NCBI GenBank assembly: GCA_029465975.1 | Contig: CM055730.1 | Location: 9,983,800-10,047,799 of the forward strand | Direction of reading: 5' to 3' | DNA length: 64,000 nucleotides | Source of the DNA: Dallia pectoralis | Lineage: Eukaryota; Chordata; Actinopteri; Esociformes; Umbridae | In this document: one piece after another, positions 38,601-49,412 of the stretch | Numbering within the stretch: position 1 is the first letter of the stretch | Layout of the letters: each line of letters starts with the position of its first letter | The notes under the pieces: model-generated | Told to the model about the DNA's origin: nothing | The model's database searches: none | Seen by the model: the letters and a program-made list of their open reading frames with translations, nothing else | Position numbers and translations under genes: made by a program

Positions 38601-39861
38601 ATGTGTGTTCGGGGTGCTGCACTCCATGTTACGACAATATGTGTGTTCGGGGTGCTGCACTCCATGTTACGGCAATATGTGTGTTCTGGGTGCTGCACTC
38701 CATGTTACGGCAATATGTGTGTTCGGGGTGCTGCACTCCATGTTACGACAATATGTGTGTTCGGGGTGCTGCACTCCATGTTACGACAATATGTGTGTTC
38801 TGGGTGCTGCACTCCATGTTACGGCAATATGTGTGTTCGGGTGCTGCACTCCATGTTACGACAATATGTGTGTTCGGGGTGCTGCACTCCATGTTACGAC
38901 AATATGTGTGTTCGGGGTGCTGCACTCCATGTTACGGCAATATGTGTGTTCTGGGTGCTGCACTCCATGTTACGACAATATGTGTGTTCGGGGTGCTGCA
39001 CTCCATGTTACGACAATATATGTGTTTGAGGCGCTGCACAAAAGAACATAGCTAGCACCAAGGGTATATATAAAGGGTATAAGAGACTCGACAGATGCCC
39101 TAACCACTAGGCCACCACAGGAGCACACACACACACACAAATGGAAAACTTACAGACTTACTCTGCAATGCACACGGGGCCATTAGAGGGCCCGGTCATT
39201 AGAGCACCCACACACCTCCTCCCTCACCTTGTTCCAGGGCTTACCTGCAGAGCTCCCATCCTCTATCTTGCTGACGAAGATGCTGAGTCCATGTTCTGAA
39301 CCGCCTCTTACACTGAAGCCCAGGTGGCCGTCAGCACTCTTGTCTACTGTCACCGTGTGAAGGTCCTCACTTTCATCCCCGCCTGTACGCAAACAGGAAG
39401 CAGCCGTGTCACATCATCGTGTCAACAGGTTGGCTCCGGCACAAATATGGCCAGTGAATCGGAAGGCATTTTGTTGAACTATCGAATGTTATAACCTGAA
39501 CAGGCAGTAGTTTTGTTTACTGCAGAACATCTGTTTTTTACAAACTGATTTGGTCATAGTGTCATGTGTTTAGCACTGTGGGAATTGGATGAGACACAGT
39601 GATATAATTACCATCGACCGGAGAGTTGATGAGGATGACTCTGCCCATTGGTGAGGACCTGCCTCCCCTGTGGCGGTTATACTTCTGCGTGTAGCGATTT
39701 GTCGAGTGGGATCCACCATTGTGTGGGTGAGGTTGACCTCCACGGTGGGGGTGAGGTTGGCTTCCATTGCGGGGGTGAGGTTGGCCTTCGTTGTGGAGGT
39801 AAGGTTGGCCTCCTCCGTTGGTCATCTCCCTCTGGTTGTAATAGTCAGAGGAGTAAGCCAT
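22195..39861 (-). CDS. pdzd7: PDZ domain-containing protein 7 (Pdzd7)
   Basis: Fifteen minus-strand coding exons join exactly (3000 nt, 999 aa; human about 1033): 39612-39861, 39245-39382, 37996-38170, 36861-37037, 36473-36620, 34158-34218, 32823-33329, 29064-29267, 28705-28877, 28085-28176, 27792-27883, 27460-27528, 24942-25610, 24340-24440 and 22195-22338. PDZ1 (about 91-172) has the LGFSVRGG binding loop. PDZ2 (about 216-296) has LGFNIRGGKEFGLGIYVSK. The harmonin-homology domain (about 588-670) includes RKLLSQDEV and DLVHPLLAILDRPEK. PDZ3 (about 904-994) has LGISISGG and ends VKVPKGP. Linker landmarks are SSPMGRVILINSP, YPAYKEMV and RHLITPVPDYRGGF. From family knowledge, PDZD7 organises usherin, ADGRV1 and whirlin at stereocilia ankle links; loss causes deafness or modifies Usher 2. 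The ATG at 39861 has a good context (TTGCCATGG). Two exons end inside donor-copying minisatellites (27460, 32823). Confidence 0.95.
22522..22545. repeat. (CA)n microsatellite
   Basis: Twelve CA units in the last pdzd7 intron. Confidence 0.9.
23529..23733. repeat. (CA)n / CAGACA / GA compound repeat
   Basis: About 43 CA units pass into CAGACA units and then GAGACA and GA runs. It lies in the last pdzd7 intron. Confidence 0.95.
24553..24672 (+). mobile_element. Retroposon tail (teleost L2/SINE-like 3' module)
   Basis: Contains GGTTCCTCTCTAGGTTTCTT, AGGGAGTTTTTCCTAGCCAC and GGTTTCAGACTGGGTCTTTC in the order I recall from a very common teleost retroposon 3' tail. Only the tail is seen, with no coding part. 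The family assignment is from memory; the repetitive nature is inferred and cannot be checked within this window. Confidence 0.55.
26951..27475. repeat. Minisatellite carrying a pdzd7 splice donor, 45/34-bp units
   Basis: About 12 copies of a unit containing ACCTGGTACGTGGCTACTAT and GATATATACACACATTAACA (45 bp), interleaved with shorter units bearing ACCTGGTACGGGGG. On the minus strand each copy reads CGTACCAG/GT(A or C)TGTG. The copy at 27459-27470 is the genuine end and donor of the 69-nt pdzd7 exon. The array therefore multiplies an exon end and its 5' splice site. Confidence 0.92.
27930..28083. repeat. 14-bp CA-rich tandem repeat abutting a pdzd7 donor
   Basis: Copies of CAACCACGCACACT, about seven clean ones, grading into ACACGCAAAACCACGCAC forms. 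On the minus strand the array begins within a few bases of the donor of the exon ending at 28085. Confidence 0.9.
30024..32841. repeat. Minisatellite, 43-bp unit, carrying a pdzd7 splice donor
   Basis: About 65 head-to-tail copies of a 43-bp unit (CCTGTAACCGTGACATGGCC + CTGGGGTTACCCTGTGTTCCTCA). On the minus strand each unit reads GCCATGTCACGGTTACAG/GTGAGGAACACAGG. The rightmost copy is the real 3' end of the 507-nt pdzd7 exon and its donor (exon end 32823). Central copies are nearly identical; copies at the left edge carry more variants (TATTCC, GTAACTG). Truncated and fused units occur near 31025, 31965, 32112, 32290 and 32660. Confidence 0.96.
35641..35670. repeat. (CA)n microsatellite
   Basis: Short CA tract in a pdzd7 intron. 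A (TA)n tract of about 11 units follows at 35917-35939. Confidence 0.9.
37509..37702. mobile_element. Short hAT-like MITE remnant
   Basis: About 190 bp bounded by CAGCGATTCTCAACC on the left and GGTTGGGAACCACTTG on the right. These are imperfect inverted repeats of the CAGnGGTTCTCAACC kind typical of non-autonomous hAT elements. Flanks ACTAGAG and ACTACAG could be a decayed 8-bp target duplication. No coding capacity. It lies in a pdzd7 intron. Confidence 0.6.
37866..37986. repeat. About 20-bp tandem repeat next to a pdzd7 donor
   Basis: Six imperfect copies of GGCAGTACGTGACATCACAC. The array ends about 10 bases from the donor of the PDZ1 exon that ends at 37996 (minus strand). Confidence 0.9.
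38358..39035. repeat. Minisatellite, 38-bp unit, in pdzd7 intron
   Basis: About 18 copies of GGCAATATGTGTGTTCGGGG + TGCTGCACTCCATGTTAC, with GGC/GAC and GGGG/GGAG/TGGG variants. All plus-strand frames are open for over 220 codons. The array lies between the two PDZ1 exons and does not reach either splice site. Confidence 0.95.
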
Positions 39862-39910
39862 GGCAAGAGGCCTAGTCTGCCTCCCACACTCATCCAGACC
39901 AGGGACTTAC
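39862..39910 (-). other. pdzd7: pdzd7 5' UTR part of first coding exon
   Basis: On the minus strand a strong acceptor (pyrimidine tract ending GCATCTCCAG) at 39911-39912 opens the exon 49 bases before the start codon. This implies at least one upstream untranslated exon, for which 41005 is a candidate donor. Confidence 0.6.
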
Positions 39911-41004
39911 CTGGAGATGCAGACGGGGTGGAAGGAGAAGAGATAGTCAGGATTTTGGTTTGGCCAATCAATAAAGAAATGTTTGTCTAGGAAGTTAAAC
40001 ATAGAAATCCATTCTTCCTGATTCCCCCAGAGGATTGCAAAATATTTTAGTACAGTTTAGGGCCTTAGATATTAGTTTAGTTTAAGTGTTTATATATGCT
40101 TGTAATCGATTGTGAGCTGTCTTTAAATAAACTTCAGGCAAGTCTATAGCAGTCACCTTCCAATATCAGTCACTTTTAAACCTGAACAAGTGTTTGAACA
40201 ACCTCTAGTTGCCAGGACCAGGATGCAGGACACAGGGCCGCTGAGTCCTCCAAAAGACATGTTGCCCCCGGCGTAGTACACGGTTCATCCATCTACAAAA
40301 CCCGATGTAGCTGAGCACCGCACTGGAAAAAAAAACACTTTCAATGATTTCCTGCGGGACTTAAATCCACGGGCCGAAACAGTCATGGTCATATTTTATT
40401 AAAAACCTCACGGTAACATAGTGTGGAGTATAGTTTCATAATGAGTGCTCTCTGTAACATTGTTCGCCTTCAAAACAGCTACATTATACACTATCACTAT
40501 GCATTGTTTGTTTGTCCAAAAGTTAATACAAACTATTATAGTGACAGTAAAACAAATGAAATAGTTCAGTCCATCATAGACCAGACAGCACGACTTCAGC
40601 ACCTGGGAGAGCGCACCAGGCAGATACCGATCACTTAAATAAAGTAAAATAATTAACAATGAGGATCAACATCTCTGATAAGAGTCTAGAGCAATATCAG
40701 GCAATAGTTATTGTATAGGAATAACTTCATACACGACATGAAATCTGAAACAGCTCAAATAGAAAGATATAAATGATTCCTACGATAACGATAAGCCGTA
40801 TGTATACACTCTACTAAATATAGACATAAATAGGATCCTAAACAGGTCACAAGCGCAACAGGTGCACACAAAATACAAAAAAACACATTCACCCGTTATA
40901 TAACTACAGTTATATTTTGTAAATACTTACATACTTACTTTAGTTTAAAGTTCCATTTAAAACACACACACAAACACATCTAAGGTAAAGTTTCATCACA
41001 TTAC

Positions 41005-41045
41005 CTGTAGCCATGTTGTGCTCAATGGTCTCAACTGTAACACAG
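41005..41045 (-). other. pdzd7: Candidate pdzd7 5' untranslated exon
   Basis: The minus-strand sequence ends ACATGGCTACAG with donor GTAATG. Joined to the acceptor at 39911, the ATG at 41014 opens a frame that overlaps the main start out of register, so it would be an upstream ORF. The upstream limit of the exon is unknown. Confidence 0.4.
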
Positions 41046-42590
41046 ATAGTCGTGTTCAGCCCGCCCCTCCGCCATAGTATTGGACACCTGTTGATGTCAC
41101 GGGGTTAATTAGCGCCAGTCAAATAGTCACAAGTCTTGGACTACATGTGCAGGCTACGCATTTATTGTGAGGAATACAGGGTATACCTAAAGTAATCTGT
41201 ACTAATGTATCCCGTACTAATTAATGTAATTCTGCCTCAGAAGTTAAATATTTAAGTTTTTTATTAGGCCTACTCTAAAATGCTGTTTGAGTCACTCAAC
41301 TATAAAACATACTTTTAGCTCGGCTTCCTGTACTTTTTACGTAAAGTGAGGTTTTGAATAAACAATAAGCTGAAATGACAAAAAACGCAATTTTTGTATG
41401 GCTTCATTGTTTAAATTGTATTTTTAAAATATAACATGTTTTTGTAATTGACTGGACTACAATATAGTAGAATTTAGTATGTCGGTGTTATACTGCCATC
41501 TTCTGTCTGATTAATTATTGTCATCTTATGATCCTTGATAATGTAATGTGAGAATTTTTCTTGTAGTAGATTTACAAATTTACTTAAACAACTTTTCTTG
41601 AAGTACATTAAAAAAAGTTATGTCGATCAATCATTATTCATAATTATTAGCGTGTAGTGAGTGGTACTATTGACCGCACGCAGCAGGCACGCACACGCGC
41701 ATACACACACATACATAAGCACTTCTCTCTGCTCGTTTTATACTTTTTCACTAAAAGTGGGCAAGGAGCACTGGTGAGTCACGGGATTATTGCAGTGAGT
41801 CATAGTTTCCACTAAGTGGAAACATAGTTGGGGGGTGCTCGGGGTTTGTTAACCTTGAGTTGATGGACAAAGAAGCAGTAGGACTAAAGGTCATTGTACC
41901 AACTTTGATAAGAATGTGCATAAAATCATTACGGAAATTCACAATTTGTGTAGTTAAAAATAATGTGTAGTCTTTATCTTTCTTTTTATCAAGCGCTACA
42001 CCATCAAATAGTATATGTTTTATTTATATTTATTTTTCTTGCCAAGGCCAATACAAGCAACCAATCCTTTTATATTTTCCACCCACGCCCAGAAATTCTA
42101 GCCAACCCCCTTCCTTGTTGTGGGACAAAATACCAAACTGCTGTAGTTCACGCGTGCTGTGAACAAAATTACCGTGCGTAACATTAATAGCATCGGGTTA
42201 GGTCTTCAAAATAAAAGTCCCATTTAAAACGAACGCAAACGTGTAGAAAATCTGAATTCATGCAATGACTAGATAAGGCAGTGCTTAAAATTTTCTTAAT
42301 GTTGTTACATGCTTAATACAATGCAGAATTCCTAACTGCATTTGCGTTGGAGGGATAGTTCTGATCTCCACGGACAAACCTCGAGAATTGGGTTTGAATC
42401 TGTTTGCCTCAGGTTTATTTTGAACGAGACAAATCGCATCCTCAAATGTTGCTCAAGCTGATGTTTGCGGCACTCAAGACGTTTCTTCGACACCACCCTT
42501 TTCCCTATCCGATTATTACTTTCAAGGTAGATAGGCTGACACTGTGTACAACAACCGGTAAGGTGGTGTGTGAGAGGTCACTGTTTTCAG
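41046..42590. promoter_or_regulatory. Divergent pdzd7/sfxn3 intergenic (bidirectional promoter) region
   Basis: The two genes point away from each other across this interval, so their promoters should lie here or at its edges. No TATA box or strong CpG island stands out. A perfect 9-bp-arm palindrome, GTTTCCACTAAGTGGAAAC, is at 41805-41823, next to two AGTCA-containing sites (TGAGTCACGG and GTGAGTCATAG). Confidence 0.45.
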
Positions 42591-42639
42591 ACCTCTTCGT
42601 GGTTGTAGCGTGAACACAGCTAGTGGACTTTGAACGTAG
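42591..42639 (+). other. sfxn3: Candidate sfxn3 5' untranslated exon end
   Basis: A strong donor (ACGTAG/GTATGT, exon end 42639) lies upstream of the sfxn3 coding exon, which begins after an acceptor at 44054-44055. The exon start is unknown; the choice rests only on donor quality and position. Confidence 0.3.
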
Positions 42640-44074
42640 GTATGTTTGGACATTTAATTGGCAGGGTTTGTGCATGCTGTAAATGTGTATGAGTGCGAGC
42701 TAAACGCCAATGTACTACTACTGCTAGCTTTTTTCCTCTGCAATATAGTGACGTGCGTTAGCCATCTAACGTTAGCGACAAACGTCTGGAGGGGTTTTGT
42801 TAATGCCTATACTAAGATGTCGCTACATTGATGTTATGTCGTCTCTGAATGTTAAATGTCTTATGCAAAAAAAAATCAGTGGTGGAACTATGACATAAAC
42901 CTCCCTCCACATAGACCAGTTTTACTAGATATGTAGATATGTACTCCTATCTGAGTCGTGCCAGCATGTCGTGACAGCCGTCTGTCATCTCCACCAGTCA
43001 CGTGCGTTATTTCTGGTTTAGGTTGTTAATTGGCATAGTTGAGGTTAAACATTTATAAAATGAGTGGTAATGATTGTGGGGGAAAAGGAGGTAACTAATG
43101 AAACATTATGGAATTAATAGAAAGGGGGAAATCAATTAAATGAACGAATTACCATGGCTTGGCAACAATTCGTAACGCATTTCTGTCAAGTTGGTTAAAA
43201 AACTTCGACTTTTTTTACATAGGAGCAATGAAGTCAACTAAAATAGAAATTGTATAAACATATTCATTCAGACATCTGTTCATACATAGTTTATGTTAAT
43301 TGGTCTGGATTTGTTTACAAAACAAAATAATGGATCAACAAATACAATCACAGGCGTACAGATGCACTGCATACCACCAATTCATATTGTGCAATTGCAA
43401 ATAGCCTAAAATGTGCTTTGTTATCTCAGGCAGCTAGAAACCACATTCCTTTAACCAAAGTCAAACTACTTCAGCTAACTAACCTTCGACTTGAAATGCT
43501 CATTTCTATCATCAGCTGACCATGAGAAACCAACGCTTAGATAACTAAAAGCTGTCTTAACTTCATTTTGTTTTTTGGATGTGCGGCGTAGCCTTGGTCG
43601 GATGATTCATAGCCTTGAAATGCATGTAGTAGACAGCCAGTTGGCCTATATTTGCGAGAGAGAGAAAATGTGTGATTCATGGTTTAGGCTGTCTACTACA
43701 TGTATAATCATGGTTTAGGCTTCACTCAGTCAGAGGAATTATATTTGTAAATGTATATTTTTGGCATTTTCATGCTTCATTGGAGAGACAGAGAAAGTGG
43801 TGAAGATAGAGGAGAGTGTACTGCAAAGAGCGCAGTTGGTCGAACTCACGCGGCAGCGATATGTGTGCGGCTGTAGACGGCGTCCTGGACCACCCCAGGG
43901 CACACTGGCCGAATGAGCTGGTTGAAATCTTCCACAAAGCCTGTTTTGTCTTTCTAATAGGGTTCTTAAAGATGAAACATAAAAATGAGAAAGTGTTTGC
44001 AATATATGTAGAGGATGAACACACATACTCCTAGGTAACATGTTTCTGTTCACAGGCCGCACTATAAAGCAAGC

Positions 44075-47000
44075 ATGCCTGGAGATCTGTCCCTGGACAT
44101 TAACATTAAGGAGCCGCGATGGGACCAAAGCACATTCATGGGTCGCGCCCAGCACTTCTTTTTTGTTACTGATCCCAGGAACATTCTGAAGTCATCTGAA
44201 ACCCTAGAGGAAGCACGGGTCACTGTGGAGAACTACAGGTACAGTGGGGAGCACGGGTCACTCTGGAGAACTACAGGTACAGTGGGGAGCACGGGTCACT
44301 GTGGAGAACTACAGGTACAGTGGGGAGCACGGGTCACTGTGGAGAACTACAGGTACAGTGGGGAGCACGGGTCACTGTGGAGAACTACAGGTACAGTGGG
44401 GAGCACGGGTCACTGTGGAGAACTATAGGTACAGTGGGGAGCACGGGTCACTGTGGAGAACTACAGGTACAGTGGGAAGCCCGGGTCACTGTGGAGAACT
44501 ACAGGTACAGTGGGGAGCATGGGTCACTGTGGAGAACTACAGGTACAGTGGGGAGCACGGGTCACTGTGGAGAACTACAGGTACAGTGGGGAGCACGGGT
44601 CACTGTGGAGAACTACAGGTACAATGGGGAGCACGGGTCACTGTGGAGAACTACAGGTACATTGGGGGCACGGGTCACTGTGGAGAACTACAGGTACAGT
44701 GGGGAGCACGGGTCACTGTGGAGAACTACAGGTTCATTGGGGAGCACGGGTCACTGTGGAGAACTACAGGACAGTGGGGAGCACGGGTCACTGTGGAGAA
44801 CTACAGGTACAGTGGGAAGGCGGGGTGAATGATGTCAAGGATAAACTGCTGATGACACAGATATCTTTAGAGGAGTGAGATTGAAATATATGCTTAGTTT
44901 GAAGGGTGAAGTAGAATTATTAATTTACCCTGAGATATTTATTTACCCTAGGATATTTATTTACCCTAGGATATTTATTTACCCAAGGATATTTATTTTC
45001 CTTGGGATATTTATTTTCTCTGTGATATGTATTTTACTTGGCAACTCTGCTTAGAAGGCCAGCATCCCGGAGTCACCAGTTTTGATAGTACATTAAACAG
45101 TACCCTCAAAAAATACACCCATAACTGGGGTTTTAGGGTACTATTTAATTAAGCTGCCAGTTGAGGACCTGCTTTTCAAAGACTCTGTTGTGTTTATATA
45201 TACAGTATATATATGTATATATTGTTTAGGGAGTTTTGTGTGTGTTTGTGTCTAGGTTAGGAGCGGTTAAGCCCGGTCTGACTGAAGACGAGCTGTGGAG
45301 AGCGAAGTACATCTATGACTCAGCGTTTCACCCCGACACTGGAGAGAAGATGGTGGTGGTGGGACGTATGTCTGCTCAGGTCCCTATGAACATGACCATC
45401 ACTGGCTGTATGCTCACCTTCTACAGGTAGAACCTGGGTGCATTCACATCTAATACATAAATACATGACCATCACTGGCTGTATGCTCACCTTCTACAGG
45501 TACAACCTGGGTGCATTCACATCTAATACATATTCAATACAATTCAAGCATACCCTAAGAAGAGGTGTAAAGATATGTATGTCCAGGCATGTAGCAGAGG
45601 GATTAAGCATCGTGACGGCACATCAGCATTGTTCCAACAGTCTTTATGAGGATTACATCTCCGCCCACACTGTTTCTGGGTCTCCTGCTGGCCGTGCGTG
45701 ACATGTGTTATCACGTGCACTGTTCCGGGCTTATTCCCACCAGTGATCCTCCTCTTCCATTATTCTCGGATATTACGCTTTGAATTTGTCCCAAACGAAA
45801 TGACGCTGGTCATATGAAATGCATTTAGCAGGGTGGGATTTCTATTTTACCCACCCTTGTAAACGTTATCGGTGCACTGTGTTTGAGGACGTTGCCTGGA
45901 GCAGCCAAGCTCAGATATTGAAATGAGGGATGCTGGATGTTTCTGGTCTTCTGGACCCATCGCTTAAACTGCAGGGAAGATGAGGCTCTCCTAGTGAGTC
46001 TGGGTTTCACTCTGTTACACTTTATGTTATGCGGCTACATTGTATTACAGTCTGAGAACCCTGGACGTCGTCTAGATCAATTTGCCCCATACATCTTTGT
46101 TGTGTGTTTGTGTCAACTGAAAAACAGACCGTGATTTGTGTGTGTTTTAAAGGCCACATGCATCTGTCGTTAAGTGAGGGTCCGGGCATTCTGCTAATGG
46201 CCTTATAGTGTTTGAATGACGTGTATAGTTGTCGTGTTCTCAGTCTGAATACCTCACACTACATTCCTGCTTCGAGGGCAAGACCAGAGTGGAATAGTGG
46301 AGTTATTGTTGGGCGTGAAGGGTAATGCTGTCCTGGTCAGATTATAAATAATGGAAATGAGGTACGCATGTGAGATTTGTAATGTTGTGAGCCGCATCTT
46401 GTGACTTTAGCTTTGTAATAGCATGTATGAAAAAAATCAAGTAATAGGTTTTTGTCACGTTTTCTTTGTCTTTTCTTAATCTAACCTTTTCACCCCGGTA
46501 TCGACCCCTCTTGAATTTCTCTCAACCAGGACAACTCCGGCGGTGGTGTTCTGGCAGTGGGTGAACCAGTCTTTCAATGCCGTGGTCAACTACACCAACC
46601 GCAGTGGAGACGCCGCCCTCACCACCAAGTAGGGACTGAGGATCAATAAGGCATCCGATAATATGACCCGTCTACTACAGTCCTCCCTAACTGTGGTATT
46701 AAACACACTCTGTAGTTTAGCACGCTCCTCCCTTACACCTGACAGCTACTAAATGTCCCCCTTCCTGTCTGCAGCAGATGGAGTAAGCAAGGCATCAGCC
46801 TTGGGAGTGCAGGAGCACTGATCTAGGGTCAGGTCACCACTGTCCGCGTCGTCTCATTCATTGTAATCTAAAACACAGGGCTGACCCCAAATCAGCAGCT
46901 GACGTCTGACGTGTTTTATATGTGCAGCGGTTGGGTTTGAGATAGTATGAACTAGGGTCTCAATCATCTGAAGTGGCTTTCCTTCTTTGCTCTGCACCCA

Positions 47001-49412
47001 TCTAGAAAATATGTAATGGGTCGATTGTCAACGCTACAAAAGATACTCACATTTGCCTAAAGTTTCAGTGTTCTGTGAATGTTGCCTATAACTTACTTAC
47101 TTTATTCTGCGTTTATTCAATATGCATCGGGACCATGTTCATTGAGACCTGAATATTTAACATTCTGTCTAGTAAATGAACCCAATGCTGGTCGTTGCCT
47201 GCAGTTGGGATCTTATTGAGCCTCAGTAAAGTGTGACTGAAAAGAACTGAGATGTGACTGTGTTCCTGTGTTCCCCTAGTCAGCTGGCTGCAGCATATGT
47301 CAGTGCCACCACAGGAGCTGTAGTTACAGCCCTGGGACTCAAGTCTCTAGCCAAGGTACTGGACTGTTCTCCATTTCCAGTTTGCACATGACTGTTTTTG
47401 TAACGTGGCCATTTAAACACGCTCCCTCTCTCCCCCAGCGCCTTCCAGCCGTTATGAGCCGGTTCGTCCCCTTCTTTGCTGTAGCTGCTGCCAATTGTAT
47501 TAACATTCCCTTCATGAGGCAGAGGTGAGCTAGAGTCCAAGGGCACAACAACTCACAAGGACCTTCTAACTAGTGGTCACGTTTTTTGTAGCAATGTATT
47601 TTTGTTCCTCAAGGCAGTTAGGACCATTTTGTTGTCAAACGTTGTGTGAAATGGGAAAATGTCTTAGTCTTAAAATCAGTGAGTATTGCAGTGGCCAGTT
47701 CGGTTGAATCCCTGTGTTTTGTCGGTCCTGTTAGAGAGCTGAAGTACGGTATCCCAGTGACCGATGAGAACGGAAACAGACTGGGGGAGTCGGTGAATGC
47801 TGCCAAGTCGGGGATCGTTCAGGTGGTGGTGTCCAGGATTGGCATGGCTGTGCCCGCTATGGGTAAGTGCAGGGTTTGACGGGGGTTGGATGTGAGTTTT
47901 CTAATTGGATAATATTTAAAAACACGATGAAGTTGTAGCCTTAATCCAGATCGATTGGTCCAGTGTTATTTTGTAAAACCTGTCTGGAAAAGTGATAAAA
48001 GCTTAAATAATTACCAGAACCAGAAATGCATTGTCCAGTAGCAGAAGAAAATGTTTTTTTTGTTTTTCCACAGCCATCCCCCCTGTGATCATGAATGCCC
48101 TTGAGAAGAAGGCTTTTATGAAGGTAATGTTACAACCAGAGACCAGTCATGGATTTACTGAGGCTGTCATTAACATACAGTGGTGTGCCACAAAGTGTGT
48201 ACAGGAACATTTAATTTGTCTGTTGTGCTAGGGTCATCCTTTATTTGTCTTTGTGTGTACTTGTCTGTGGGAATCCACCTGTGTCTGGCTAGTTTAAAAT
48301 CCTGTGTTGATCCAGTAAACTACTAGCCTGGTCCTACTTCTGTGTACATAGTGTACGAGTAAGATCTGAGATCCGGCAGACCTGTTTATTTTCTGCAATG
48401 TGTCAGTACTTCATCTCTTTCTCTCTCTGTATTTAGCGGTTCCCAGTCCTAAACGCACCAGTTCAGGTGGGGCTGGTGGGTCTCTGGTAAGTATCTGTAG
48501 TTATAGGCCATTGGTACACATTTTACTGTATTAATGTCATAAATGACCAGAAGAAATCTGCACTGAATATGTAAAACATCTTTTTTACAACGTCGTCTAA
48601 GGGCCTGAGATTGTAGACTCCTTATACTACATTGGATATAAAAGTCTTCCCAAAATTAGACAAAGATAAAAACCTGTCAGAACTTTTTCCACCTTTATGT
48701 GACTTAGAACAAGAACAATTCAATTGACTAAAAAGTAGACTTTTTATATCCACTGTAGCTTATTTAGTTTTGTAAACGTTTACAGGTAGGATGCTACACA
48801 GTGCAGCTTCAGTGTTTCTGTAAATGGTATAATTTGGATATTTCAATGTAATCAGTTTAGAGCAGGTTTCCTAAACTATGGGTCTATGCCCACAAGAGGT
48901 GGGTTGCAAGTAATGAAAATCTAACAATTGTCATAGTATGTTTTCATTTAGATTGAGTTTTAGGATGATCAATTTGTCATTTGTATAGTGAGCTGAATAC
49001 ATTTAAAAAAAATAAAAAAAATAAACTGGTCTGAAGGACAATTCAAATAGAAAAGAGCTTGGAATGCTGGATCCATATACTGTGTGCATCTCCTGGTTTA
49101 AACAGAGTTTAAATAAATGTTTGTTCTCCTTTCAGCCTGGTGTTTGCTACTCCTCTGTGCTGCGCACTGTTTCCGCAGAAGAGGTATGTTACAGCCTTGT
49201 TGTTAAATACTTTTAGACATTGACACAGTGTGGATATGCTTTTCTTCCACATAACCACCTTAAAACTTTCTGTTTGCTTTCTATCATCTCTCTCCGGCTG
49301 TCTGCGTCTCTGCAGTTCAATGGCGGTGAGCAGCCTGGAGCAAGACCTTCAGGAGAAGATACGACAAAACAGTCCTCACACTACTACAGTCTTCTTCAAT
49401 AAAGGCTTGTAG
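44075..49412 (+). CDS. sfxn3: Sideroflexin-3 (Sfxn3)
   Basis: Ten coding exons join in frame to 322 residues (human about 321): 44075-44238, 45256-45426, 46530-46628, 47280-47355, 47439-47524, 47735-47862, 48074-48123, 48437-48486, 49136-49183 and 49316-49412. Family landmarks are EDELWRAKYIYDSAFHPDTG (HPDTGE at about 80-85), GRMSAQVPMNMTITGCML, VVFWQWVNQSFNAVVNYTNR, AAYVSATTGAVVTALGLKSL, AAANCINIPFMRQRE, QVGLVGLCLVFATPLCCALF and the C-terminus FFNKGL. Sideroflexins are multi-pass inner mitochondrial membrane carriers; SFXN1 and SFXN3 import serine for one-carbon metabolism. The ATG at 44075 follows an acceptor at 44054-44055. Exons 2 and 3 of the gene both have tandemly duplicated 3' ends with extra donors. 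The proximal donors are taken as real because only they keep the family frame. Confidence 0.96.
44211..44819 (+). repeat. Minisatellite, 38-bp unit, starting inside sfxn3 exon 2
   Basis: Sixteen copies of GAGCACGGGTCACTGTGGAG + AACTACAGGTACAGTGGG. The first copy is the true exon end (ACTACAG/GTACAG, exon end 44238); about 27 exonic and 10 intronic bases are repeated. Fourteen of the other fifteen copies keep AG/GT; the copy near 44770 lost it (CAGGACAG) and the sixth reads TATAG/GTAC. Confidence 0.95.
44933..45030. repeat. 18-bp tandem repeat
   Basis: About six copies of GATATTTATTTACCCTAG, diverging to the right, in the intron between the first two sfxn3 coding exons. Confidence 0.88.
45391..45532 (+). 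repeat. 73-bp tandem duplication of sfxn3 exon 3 end and donor
   Basis: Two nearly identical copies beginning CATGACCATCACTGGCTGTA at 45391 and 45464. Each includes TTCTACAG/GTAnAACC. The first donor (exon end 45426) keeps the frame. Use of the second (exon end 45499) would read directly into an in-frame TAG. Confidence 0.93.
48875..48960. mobile_element. Possible hAT remnant
   Basis: AGCAGGTTTCCTAAACTATG followed by GGTGGGTTGCAAG resembles the terminal region of decayed hAT elements. Only one end is recognisable, in a sfxn3 intron. Confidence 0.3.

Noticed and set aside
45427..45499. Second donor at 45500 as the real sfxn3 exon 3 end
   Set aside because: It would place TAG directly after the FYR junction; the first donor continues the conserved family sequence into the next exon.
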